Assembly: GCA_944325435.1 (NCBI GenBank)
Contig: CALVAC010000009.1
Location: forward strand, 53,436 to 117,435
Source: an uncultured Bacteroidales bacterium
GTDB lineage: Bacteria > Bacteroidota > Bacteroidia > Bacteroidales > UBA932
Reading direction: 5' to 3'
Length of the DNA: 64,000 bases
A program made the position numbers and the translations under genes. Shown here in pieces: positions 55,441-62,770 of this stretch. A model generated the notes under the pieces. It was not told the DNA's origin. It saw only the letters and a program-made list of their open reading frames with translations, and ran no database searches. Every line of letters starts with the position of its first letter. Position 1 is the stretch's first letter.

Positions 55441-56604
55441 ATGACTACTTCCGGACCGATAAACAAGACCTGTAAAGACTTTCAACTGTCTGTCGGATTC
55501 AATGATGTTGAATCTGTCGGGAAACATGTATGGACTGCTGTCTCCGGAGGGAAGCGGTGGATTCTCAAGACCGCTCCGGATGACAGTACGGCATCTTTCA
55601 ACCTGCTGAAAAGGGAATACGAAATATCTTCAGGGCTGCAGCATCCTGCAATAGTCGCGGCCTTGATGTTTGCGGAGGATACTCCCGTCGGCCCCGCGAT
55701 AGTCATGGAATATGTCGAAGGCCGTACACTCGACTCTTTCATCGAAGAAAACCCTGACAGGGCATTACGGAAAAGAATACTTGGAGAAATCCTTGATGCG
55801 ACAGACTATATTCACAAGAAAGGACTGCTGCACAATGACATAAAGCCGGAAAACATTTTGATCTCGGATATCGGGAACCATGTCAGGATCATAGATTTCG
55901 GCCTTGCTGAAAACGAATCGGATTACCTCAACAGACGGCTTGGAGGGACTTCCGGCGCATCTGCTCCTGAAGTGCTGGCCGGAGACACCTCGATACCATC
56001 AGATGCATCATCAGACATCTACTCTCTCGGGGGCATCATTTCTGCGCTTTTCCCTAAAGGATATAAGGCAATTGTCAGAAAATGCCGGCAGCAGAAGCCG
56101 AAAGACAGATACAACAGCATCCCTGCCCTTGAAAAAGCCATCAGGAGAACCGACAGGATACCCGCTTTGGTGATTATCCTATCCGCAATCCTGTGCATCC
56201 TCGGGATAAGCCTCATCCCGGATTACATCAATCGGAAACAGGCGGCATCCATACGGGATGCCCGAAATGAAGAAATCGGCAGGATATGCTCTGATCTCGA
56301 AAAAATATTCCAGGACATGGCCGACAGCCTGCAGAACCGGGAGATCGTCCCGTATGCCGAATTTTCATACGATATTGTAAACAATTACGTCACACGGTTC
56401 GCCGGATACCAGCAGTCTCATCCGGAGCACATGTCCGTATGCGACAGCGTATACAACAGGCAATACTACAGACTTCAGGAAATCATGTCTTCCATTCCGG
56501 ACATCCAGCAGGCACTCGACAGCGGACAGATTTCAGAAAAGGAGTATTACTGGTATCTTACCCTTTCCTCTTCCGGAAAACCTTACGCTCCGTACGAGGA
56601 ATAA
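55441..56604 (+). CDS. Membrane-anchored Ser/Thr protein kinase
   Basis: A 387-residue Hanks-type kinase. The N-lobe has WILKTAP with the ATP-binding Lys near 43; the glycine loop is poorly conserved. The catalytic loop is HNDIKPEN at about 131-138, followed by IDFG and SAPEVL. Helical subdomains end in QQKPKDRYNSIPALEKAI. A transmembrane helix spans about 240-260 (LVIILSAILCILGISLI). An external domain of about 125 helical residues follows, not recognised as PASTA. This suggests sensing outside the inner membrane with signalling inside. HND replaces the usual HRD, which puts it among non-RD kinases. No partner phosphatase is nearby. Confidence 0.9.
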   Translation: MTTSGPINKTCKDFQLSVGFNDVESVGKHVWTAVSGGKRWILKTAPDDSTASFNLLKREYEISSGLQHPAIVAALMFAEDTPVGPAIVMEYVEGRTLDSFIEENPDRALRKRILGEILDATDYIHKKGLLHNDIKPENILISDIGNHVRIIDFGLAENESDYLNRRLGGTSGASAPEVLAGDTSIPSDASSDIYSLGGIISALFPKGYKAIVRKCRQQKPKDRYNSIPALEKAIRRTDRIPALVIILSAILCILGISLIPDYINRKQAASIRDARNEEIGRICSDLEKIFQDMADSLQNREIVPYAEFSYDIVNNYVTRFAGYQQSHPEHMSVCDSVYNRQYYRLQEIMSSIPDIQQALDSGQISEKEYYWYLTLSSSGKPYAPYEE

Positions 56605-57007
56605 TACGGTTCAGACCGCTTCCGGCACACCAGGACGGAAAAGACCCAAAAAGACCTTTCTGCGATTTCAAGTTATTGACTATTTTTGTTCTGCAATACT
56701 CCACGAATGTTGAAAACATTTTCTATATTTGTGGTGTCATCGCAGGATGATATTACATATTGATGAAAGTGTATTGCTTTTATCCTTGAATGGGAATCTG
56801 GAAAATTCACTGACGCAAGGACACAGCAGGCAACATTTCATCACTTGTCCAGTCATATATCGCTCTGATATATAACGGCAAGTGTGGAGTATTGTTTATT
56901 TGCGTCAAGGTATTCCAGAACCTCCATTCAGATAAGCAACCGGCTCCACACTTTTTTGTTTTATTGCCTCCATCCAGGAGTCCTGATGGGACCAAATCTT
57001 ATCTATT
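56605..57007 (+). other. Gene-free stretch with nested, mutually exclusive inverted repeats
   Basis: No gene is supported here. TATTTTTG (56681-56688) and TATATTTG (56724-56731) are possible plus-strand -7 elements. Three nested inverted repeats follow: TGACGCAA (56811-56818) with TTGCGTCA (56900-56907), CACTTG (56842-56847) with CAAGTG (56879-56884), and ATATAT (56855-56860 with 56868-56873). AGTGTGGAG (56881-56889) also pairs with CTCCACACT (56944-56952), which is followed by TTTTTT. The two CAAGTG/AGTGTGGAG pairings overlap, so they exclude each other. This could be a leader with a terminator switch ahead of the lipoprotein gene, or a mobile-element remnant. Confidence 0.45.
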
Positions 57008-57571
57008 ATGACACATAACAGACTTAAAGGCATCATGCTCGTCTTGCTCATGGCTACATTATATTCATGTAGCAGTTATCCGATAACTGGCAAAAAATAT
57101 TTGGATGCAGGATTCAACGGAAGATGGGAGGCAAAAGACTATCTGTCAGATGACCTTTCGCGTGAAGATGAACAGTTGCTGAAAGAATATATATCTGAAT
57201 TAAAACAAGAATTCGGCGATTCATCTTATGAATTCCATTTCCGGGCAGGATATAGATTCCGCGGCTGGTTCGGAGAAATTTTTGCATTCGGATTCTATTC
57301 ATTCAACGATGACAGACAAAATATCGTTTATGTTGAATTCGAAAAAGAAAACGGCAAATGGTGCGTTGATGACATTGGTCTCGACTCTCCCGATGACCTA
57401 ATCAATGAATATTCCATCTGCCAAAAGGATTATGCCCAAGCTAAGGAATCTGGAGACAACGATAAAATAAAGGAATCAAGACAAGACGTGAAAGACACCG
57501 AAAAAGTCATATACGCATTTCGGGACTTTTTCAATAATGAAGAATGGGAGTCATTCATAAACTCCAAATAA
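57008..57571 (+). CDS. Lipoprotein of unknown function
   Basis: A 187-residue lipoprotein: a hydrophobic signal (IMLVLLMATLYSCSS) with lipobox LYSC and Cys21. After a short region (TGKKYLDAGFNGRWEAKDYL) it is acidic, with alternating strands and a C-terminal helical part rich in Asp, Glu and Lys. I do not recognise a family. The A+T-rich codon use differs from the upstream genes. It is 37 bases before a second lipoprotein gene, with which it may form an operon. Confidence 0.65.
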   Translation: MTHNRLKGIMLVLLMATLYSCSSYPITGKKYLDAGFNGRWEAKDYLSDDLSREDEQLLKEYISELKQEFGDSSYEFHFRAGYRFRGWFGEIFAFGFYSFNDDRQNIVYVEFEKENGKWCVDDIGLDSPDDLINEYSICQKDYAQAKESGDNDKIKESRQDVKDTEKVIYAFRDFFNNEEWESFINSK

Positions 57572-57608
57572 CCTTGTAATGTTCATTAATCCCAAAAATT
57601 ATAAAATC

Positions 57609-58376
57609 ATGAAACAAATTATGTTATCCATGTGTGCAATGATTGCATGCGTTGTCTGCGTCTCCTGCTCCGGAGGAAAATCCATCGAAAAAATGATACC
57701 GGCATCAAAAGTGGAAATAACCGGTAACGGAGCGGAACTGATCAAGATAAACGGAGATATCAAACTGTATACTGTCCAAAGTGAATGGAAAAAAAGTCGA
57801 CGACTCATCCTTGCCTCTGTTGAAATAAGCAATGCCGTCCAACAGGAAATCGATGGTATTTCTGGCTATACTTCCTTTAATTTATTGGATGAAAATTATG
57901 CAATAATAGATGACCAATACGGAATGGTAATGCAGGATATCAGTGCAATCATTTCACTTATCGGATCCGAGCCTGGTTCTTCAAAATTTATCGTATTTGA
58001 GCCAAAATACGGGAATAGCAACAAGAAAAAATATATAGCCGACTTGATCGACAAGGTTGAAAGAATATCATTCAAGTTTGAAACTACTGAACCTGTTTAT
58101 ATTACGACTACTTCATCAAGTTCAACAACATCCACATCAAGCAATTGGGATTCCGTGTTGAACGAATATGACAAATTCGTCAACCAGTATATCAGTCTGT
58201 ATAAAAAGGCTATGAACGGCGACATGAACGCACTTACAGAATACGCTTCCTATCTTGAAAAGATTGATGCCCTTTCCGACAAATTGGATGCTGCTGAAGG
58301 CTCGATGACGACTGCCCAGATGAACAGATACCTCAAGATAACTGAAAGAATGACAAATGCCATACTTGAAGAATAA
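57609..58376 (+). CDS. Lipoprotein with Ser/Thr linker and C-terminal helical domain (DUF6591-like)
   Basis: The start at 57609 (MKQIMLSMCAMIACVVCVSC) gives a clear lipobox with Cys20; the ATG at 57579 adds ten polar residues before the signal. The 255-residue protein has an N-terminal beta-domain and a low-complexity Ser/Thr linker (TTTSSSSTTSTSSNWDSV, about 174-190). An 80-residue helical C-terminal domain (YISLYKKAMNGDMNALTEYA) follows, which resembles the domain I remember as DUF6591 in Bacteroidota lipoproteins. The function is unknown. It lies eleven bases before the EVE-like gene. Confidence 0.68.
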   Translation: MKQIMLSMCAMIACVVCVSCSGGKSIEKMIPASKVEITGNGAELIKINGDIKLYTVQSEWKKSRRLILASVEISNAVQQEIDGISGYTSFNLLDENYAIIDDQYGMVMQDISAIISLIGSEPGSSKFIVFEPKYGNSNKKKYIADLIDKVERISFKFETTEPVYITTTSSSSTTSTSSNWDSVLNEYDKFVNQYISLYKKAMNGDMNALTEYASYLEKIDALSDKLDAAEGSMTTAQMNRYLKITERMTNAILEE

Positions 58377-58387
58377 TCAATATAAGA

Positions 58388-58801
58388 ATGACAATGCCAA
58401 CACATATACATAATTCTCAGACGAAAACATGGATTGCCTTTGCCAATGCCGCCAAATGCAACCATGCAGCAGCTTTTAATCAGCTCGGCTTCATCTGCTG
58501 GACAATGAACGGTGTAAAATTCAATATCGGAGACATCGTCTATCTGTTTACATCAAACACCAGATCCATCCGGTTTAAAGGAGAAGTTGTCGCAGCAAAT
58601 ATTCCCCGACAGGACGGCAGATTCTGGATTATGTCTCCACCGAACGATATGACATATAAAGTGAAACTACTTAACACATATAACGGTACCATGCTTAATG
58701 AGCGACATCTCTTACAACATGGATTTAATGGAGGACGGAGTTTACAGCATCCTATATATAAAAACAAGCAACTGATCGATTATGTTACCAGCATCTTCTG
58801 A
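58388..58801 (+). CDS. Stand-alone EVE/PUA-like domain protein
   Basis: A 137-residue soluble protein. TWIAFANAAKCNHAAAFNQL, then WTMNGVKFNIGDIVYLF and RSIRFKGEVVAANIP, followed by ERHLLQHGFNGGRSLQHPI, resemble the EVE-like N-terminal domain that precedes HNH nuclease domains in some modified-DNA restriction proteins. Such domains flip out and read modified bases. Here no nuclease domain follows; the frame stops at 58801, and the IS copy begins about 45 bases later. It may be a natural single-domain reader, or the remnant of a restriction gene cut by the insertion. The similarity is judged by eye. Confidence 0.55.
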   Translation: MTMPTHIHNSQTKTWIAFANAAKCNHAAAFNQLGFICWTMNGVKFNIGDIVYLFTSNTRSIRFKGEVVAANIPRQDGRFWIMSPPNDMTYKVKLLNTYNGTMLNERHLLQHGFNGGRSLQHPIYKNKQLIDYVTSIF

Positions 58802-58810
58802 CCTGTCAAT

Positions 58811-58844
58811 AATTTATAAAATCATCTATAATTTATAGAATCAT
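58811..58844. repeat. Short tandem direct repeat beside the insertion sequence
   Basis: AATTTATAAAATCAT (58811-58825) and AATTTATAGAATCAT (58830-58844) differ at one base and recur with a 19-base period. They lie between the EVE-like gene and the transposase gene. Confidence 0.6.
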
Positions 58845-59814
58845 TTGAATCAGTAGTTGAAAATAAGGTATAAAAAAGCGATAGCAACCTTACCCATCGT
58901 ATGAATAAGGAGACCGCAAGTAGAGCGGCACTTACTAGCTCTTTGAATATCTGTTTTTTCGTTCAGCCAGCTGAAGAGGGCCTCAATGGGTTCCCTGACA
59001 GATGAAACGGCATAAGAATAAAGGTCATCAGCGGCCTTGCACCTCTGCTTTTCTTCCTCAGAAGCCCCTTTGATGGACTTGACAGGAGCATAGAACTCAT
59101 TGGCCTTGTCGCGTCTCTCCCGCTCCCAGTACTCACTGCTCCGGTATATCTTGTCTGCGAAGATTTTCTTGTTGAAAAGATCCGGCACGCATTCGCTCTG
59201 GAAGACCTTCAGGTCATTTTCGGAGGCAGGAGACAGCGCTATCTGGCACGGATGAGGAAGATGTCCTTTCCTGCGATAGCCTACCATGTGAAGCTTCAGT
59301 CCATGATAGTACAGGTTCTTGGTAGAACAGTATCCCTTGTCTGCGATATCCCTGGCGACCTTGCCGGTACGGTTTCTTCCGCAGCATGTGATTATCGGCA
59401 TTGAGTCAACAATGACGGTATCTTCCTGACAATCAGAAGGCTTGAACATGCGCAACAACTGCGAGGACAGTTCCGTGACAGCACCGGCCATCCTGTTGAG
59501 GCGGTAATTGAATGTCTGATAGGACACCAGGTTCGGGAACCAGTCGCGCAGGTACTCTTTAGCGAAGTTGTGAATATCCTTGATGAGGGTGTACTTCTGC
59601 TCATGACCGACAAAGAAATAAATCGTAAGAATTTCCTCGTCGGAGAACAACGGTTTCGAATTATTGCTGTATCTTTGGCAATGGTATTTGAGACTCTGTT
59701 CGTACATATCGCAGATATACATATAGATTTTTATTAGTCTATACTCTTTGTCCTTGGGAATCATAACAAGCAAAAAATAGGGGTATTTTTTACTTTTAAG
59801 TTACTGATGCTCAA
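58845..59814. mobile_element. IS982-like insertion sequence (ends approximate)
   Basis: A single transposase gene fills the element. Imperfect terminal inverted repeats are suggested by ATCAGTA with following T/A-rich bases at the left (58849-58855) and its complement TACTGAT at the right (59802-59808). Another possible pair is CATTTGAA (58842) with TTCAAATG (59845-59852). No target-site duplication could be recognised, so the ends are uncertain. Confidence 0.5.
58850..59773 (-). CDS. IS982-family-like DDE transposase
   Basis: A 307-residue transposase. The DDE triad is seen as IVDSMPI (D), FADKIYRSSEYW (D) and REPIEALFSWLNE (E). GYCSTKNLYYHGLKLHMVG is characteristic of IS982. The N-terminal segment (EEILTIYFFVGHEQKY) matches the helical DNA-binding region. 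The frame is intact with no stop or frameshift, so the copy may be active. Its C-terminal codons run into the left terminal repeat, a usual compact IS layout. Codon use is more G+C-rich than the flanking island genes, which supports recent arrival. Confidence 0.82.
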   Translation of the reverse strand: MLVMIPKDKEYRLIKIYMYICDMYEQSLKYHCQRYSNNSKPLFSDEEILTIYFFVGHEQKYTLIKDIHNFAKEYLRDWFPNLVSYQTFNYRLNRMAGAVTELSSQLLRMFKPSDCQEDTVIVDSMPIITCCGRNRTGKVARDIADKGYCSTKNLYYHGLKLHMVGYRRKGHLPHPCQIALSPASENDLKVFQSECVPDLFNKKIFADKIYRSSEYWERERRDKANEFYAPVKSIKGASEEEKQRCKAADDLYSYAVSSVREPIEALFSWLNEKTDIQRASKCRSTCGLLIHTMGKVAIAFLYLIFNY

Positions 59815-59889
59815 GGACTTTTACAAGTAATTCATCCCTTGATTTTCAAATGTTTACGACTAATTTTGAGGCCTGAATGACCTCGGTTA

Positions 59890-59937
59890 AACTTATAAAT
59901 TACAGCAGTTCAACTGCTGATTGGAATAACTTATAAA
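59890..59937. promoter_or_regulatory. Palindrome framed by direct repeats upstream of the Sel1-like gene
   Basis: CAGCAGTTCAACTGCTG (59903-59919) is a perfect 17-base palindrome. It is flanked by two exact copies of AACTTATAAA (59890-59899 and 59928-59937). The block ends nine bases before the next start codon, so it may be an operator or a leader hairpin. No TAnnTTTG element was found in the 173-base gap. Confidence 0.4.
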
Positions 59938-59946
59938 ATAAGTGCG

Positions 59947-61695
59947 ATGAAACATTTTTCTCTTGTAATTGCGACAATCTTGTCATTAATCTCAACTAGT
60001 GTTGTGTCAGCACAAAATTTTCATTATCGTAAAGGATATGAATATTGGGACATCGATTGGGAAAGAAGTGCATTCAGCGAATGGACAACCGGAATGAATG
60101 CCGGTGAAATCAATTCAACCCTCATGGTTGCATATTGTTATATAAAGGAATACGGAACCGTAAGGAATGTTCAAAAAGGAATATCAATAATAGAGAATCT
60201 AGCAGCCAGAAATCCTCAAACAGCAATCTATGCGGCAAATTTTTGGTTCCCTACATTAGATCCAACCGGCCGCTGGTATGAACACATCCATGCAGGAGGC
60301 GTACTTAATACCAACATTTTTCCAAGACGGGATTTGAAAGCGGATTGGGATTGTGGATTAAAAGGAGATTATACAAAAGCTTTAAAATATGCCAGGAAAT
60401 ATTTATCTGTCCATAAATCCGCTGACAAATATAGCCTGTTGGCAAAAAATATTATAGGCTACTGTTATGCTAACGGAGTTGGTGGAGTAAATAAAAATGT
60501 GGATAAAGCTTTAGAGTATTATGCGGGAAGTAGAACATTTTATTCTTTCGCCAAAGATTTAATAAGCCCTTTGGAATCAATAGAACAAATCGAGAATATT
60601 ATTGGCAAGCTTAAACCATATATAGAAAACGAAAATACTCTCTCTTCCCTTGACAACAAGACCATACAGAAACATGGAAATTATTCTAATGAAGAAAGTT
60701 TATTTCTGCTAATGTATTGTGATAAATATGCAGCTGATTTGGAGAAGAGGACAAACATCTGGATGAAGCAACATAACCCATTTGAAAATCCGGAAGAATT
60801 CAAAAAGGAACTTAAAAAACTTGATTCGAAAATGCAATCAAAAATTTTAAACGCCCTTTCCGAAAAAGCCATAAACACGACTACAGATTCTCTTTTCAAA
60901 ATATGGCTTGCATATCCTTGCGAAGAAACAACATATCAGCAAATTGATGAAATTGCTTGTACATATACGCAGTTAAAAGACAAAGAACTAAAAGAAAGAT
61001 TTGGGAATGACTATATTACACTCATTAAAGCATATAAGGATTTATTAAAAAACCCTCTAATACAAAGCAAATTATACCATTATGATACATTCTCTGATGG
61101 TAGGTGGCTAAGTCCTGAATATAAGTCATTCACAGAATACATTTTTGCAGAAATCATCAATGTCCTATCGCAATGGGAAAATCAATATAAGGAACGGGTA
61201 ACTGTAGATCCACAAATAAGTTGGGTGTGGTCATTTAATTCAATACCAATAGAATGTGAAAATTTAAATATTTGTATTGGGTCATCATTACGTTACAATG
61301 GAAGAACATGTCTCATGATGGCTAAAGATAAATTAACAGATATCATAACGGCAAACAAGTTTATATTTTCAAATTTTCAGCTACATATAGACGATGAAAC
61401 TATTAATGCACGCAAGAATATTGAACAGATATGTGATTTTGTAGAACTTCTCGAAAAAGAAGATAACAAATCCATAACCTATCAAGACTACACATCATAT
61501 CTTGAAAAGTACCCTGACGCATATTACAAGCAATATTGCATAGATGGATATGCAATGGCAACAGCAGACACATTCACCCTTGACACACCAAAAGATGAAA
61601 TCAAGAAATTGCTCGATTCTGGAATTACAAAGGGTGCAGCGAAATATGTCAAGACGGTCACGAAGAAATCATATCTCAAATCAAAGTCATTATAA
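59947..61695 (+). CDS. Secreted Sel1-repeat-like protein
   Basis: A 582-residue exported protein with a Sec signal peptide (IATILSLISTSVVSAQ). The N-terminal third has helical hairpin repeats of the Sel1/TPR sort: LMVAYCYIKEYGTVRNVQKG and IGYCYANGVGGVNKNVDKAL, separated by a tandem helical stretch. The rest is helical, with lone segments such as YPCEETTYQQIDEIACTY and a Lys-rich C-terminus. No catalytic motif was recognised. Sel1 proteins usually act as scaffolds or receptors. Codon use is A+T-rich, unlike the core genes. It may be co-transcribed with the small gene 23 bases downstream. Confidence 0.7.
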   Translation: MKHFSLVIATILSLISTSVVSAQNFHYRKGYEYWDIDWERSAFSEWTTGMNAGEINSTLMVAYCYIKEYGTVRNVQKGISIIENLAARNPQTAIYAANFWFPTLDPTGRWYEHIHAGGVLNTNIFPRRDLKADWDCGLKGDYTKALKYARKYLSVHKSADKYSLLAKNIIGYCYANGVGGVNKNVDKALEYYAGSRTFYSFAKDLISPLESIEQIENIIGKLKPYIENENTLSSLDNKTIQKHGNYSNEESLFLLMYCDKYAADLEKRTNIWMKQHNPFENPEEFKKELKKLDSKMQSKILNALSEKAINTTTDSLFKIWLAYPCEETTYQQIDEIACTYTQLKDKELKERFGNDYITLIKAYKDLLKNPLIQSKLYHYDTFSDGRWLSPEYKSFTEYIFAEIINVLSQWENQYKERVTVDPQISWVWSFNSIPIECENLNICIGSSLRYNGRTCLMMAKDKLTDIITANKFIFSNFQLHIDDETINARKNIEQICDFVELLEKEDNKSITYQDYTSYLEKYPDAYYKQYCIDGYAMATADTFTLDTPKDEIKKLLDSGITKGAAKYVKTVTKKSYLKSKSL

Positions 61696-61718
61696 TTTAA
61701 CTTTTAAAATTTACAATT

Positions 61719-61940
61719 ATGGTAGAAATCAGCGAATTAGGGAATGGTCTGCAAAAGGTTGCCATTTTCAGATGTCTCCCGGGAGAAGAAAAGGGACTTG
61801 ACGCAGCAGTTACCAACTATGTAGGGAACAAACTCCATAATGAGTATGTCAATATTCATTTGGATGTCCCGAATGTCAGAGTTATAGTTTCGGATACAAA
61901 CAACTTTGGTTATCAACCGTACACTAACCAGACACTGTAA
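61719..61940 (+). CDS. Small protein of unknown function
   Basis: A 73-residue frame beginning MVEISELGNGLQKVAIFRCL, with an even mix of polar and hydrophobic residues and no signal peptide or membrane helix. It lies 23 bases after the Sel1-like gene, and a strong terminator follows its stop within about 20 bases, which supports it as the last gene of a transcript. I do not recognise the family. Confidence 0.55.
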   Translation: MVEISELGNGLQKVAIFRCLPGEEKGLDAAVTNYVGNKLHNEYVNIHLDVPNVRVIVSDTNNFGYQPYTNQTL

Positions 61941-61958
61941 AAGTTTCGCTATTCTGAC

Positions 61959-61996
61959 AAACGGGGACAGAGGCAACAATCCTGTGTCTCCGTTTT
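61959..61996 (+). terminator. Intrinsic terminator after the Sel1-like/small-protein unit
   Basis: AAACGGGGACAGAG pairs with CTGTGTCTCCGTTT across a loop of about ten bases, with one G-T wobble and one mismatch, and runs into TTTTC. Confidence 0.7.
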
Positions 61997-62179
61997 CTGT
62001 TATTCATTTTCCAGAAATAAGACAGGAGTTCCTATTGTAAATTGTAAGGACTGTCGTGAAAAGACGAAAACGCCGACATATTGCCATACGCAGTTTTTTA
62101 TTGATTGATTAGCTGTTGATAGCAACTTCTCTACTTGCCCTATCTGCCCAGCCTTACCCGTTTTGTATTCTTCGCTGTA

Positions 62180-62336
62180 CATATCTCCGGAGATATGCAT
62201 CAGGAGGATGACATAGGGAGCGTACAGCGAAGGTCACGTGCGCATATCTCGGCATTTCGATGAAGATATGCATCGGGAAGATGCCACAGAGAGCACACGG
62301 CGAAGGTTATCTGCACATATATCGCGAGATATGCGC
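62180..62336. repeat. Palindromic tandem repeat of about 73 bases
   Basis: CATATCTCCGGAGATATG (62180-62197) is a perfect 18-base palindrome. The unit starting AGATATGCATC at 62191 recurs at 62264 (47 of 60 aligned bases identical by hand) and its first bases again at 62327. Each unit carries AGATATGC and, about 50 bases later, its inverse GCATATCT. The stretch 61941-62449 has no supportable gene; these repeats are its main content. Confidence 0.65.
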
Positions 62337-62449
62337 AATCGACGTAGCAGCGGAAAGAATTTGCCGGGCCGGACTTTTACGGCCTAGTTATATAAAGGGT
62401 ATTCTTGCGGATAATCATAAAACGAAATACTCTACCATAATATTCTGCA

Positions 62450-62622
62450 TTATGGCGCATCAAATTCCTCCTTTAGCATATCAAAGACATAGAGCGGACT
62501 CTGGTAATATAATCCTGCCTGTGGATCTTCGATTTGTATAATCTGTCAAACGCATCCTTATCCGTGAGATGATATTCCTCCATTATCATTGGGACAATAT
62601 CCTCTCGCAGTCTCTCTATCAT
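62450..62622 (-). pseudogene. Frameshifted small gene (DUF3791-like, GLYxxSPxYV motif)
   Basis: Two minus-strand frames join into one recognisable protein. The first reads MIERLREDIVPMIMEEYHL then TDKDAFDRLY. The second, in another frame from about 62535, reads IEDPQAGLYYQSPLYVFDML then KEEF and ends at a stop at 62450. The GLYxxSPxYVxxxL ending is familiar from short Bacteroidota proteins of the DUF3791/antitoxin-like kind. The break lies near 62525-62545, where a deletion not divisible by three seems to have occurred. A CCATAAT/ATTATGG hairpin (62435-62455) overlaps the 3' end. The start is uncertain because an overlapping ATG in the other frame lies upstream. Confidence 0.55.
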
Positions 62623-62770
62623 AAACTGCCCGATCTGTCGCTGTCATATCTTTTGGCAAGATATTAATTTTAATGCTTATCTGCAAAATTACCCCCATCT
62701 GCTGTCATAACAAGAGGTATTTTGCGGATAAACTTATAGTTTATGTAAGTAGGAATTGCCAGTCAGCCTT

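Noticed and set aside
56807..56995. 62-codon minus-strand frame in the gene-free stretch
   Set aside because: It is explained by the inverted repeats; no ribosome site or recognisable protein features.
62000..62200. 66-codon minus-strand frame (begins MHISGDMYSEEYKTGK)
   Set aside because: It starts inside the palindromic repeat and has no known similarity; could be a remnant but is not supported.
62180..62336. CRISPR-like array
   Set aside because: Only two and a half degenerate units, no regular spacers and no cas genes nearby.
62260..62541. 93-codon plus-strand frame over the tandem repeat
   Set aside because: Its first half is repeat DNA and its second half is antisense to the broken DUF3791-like gene.
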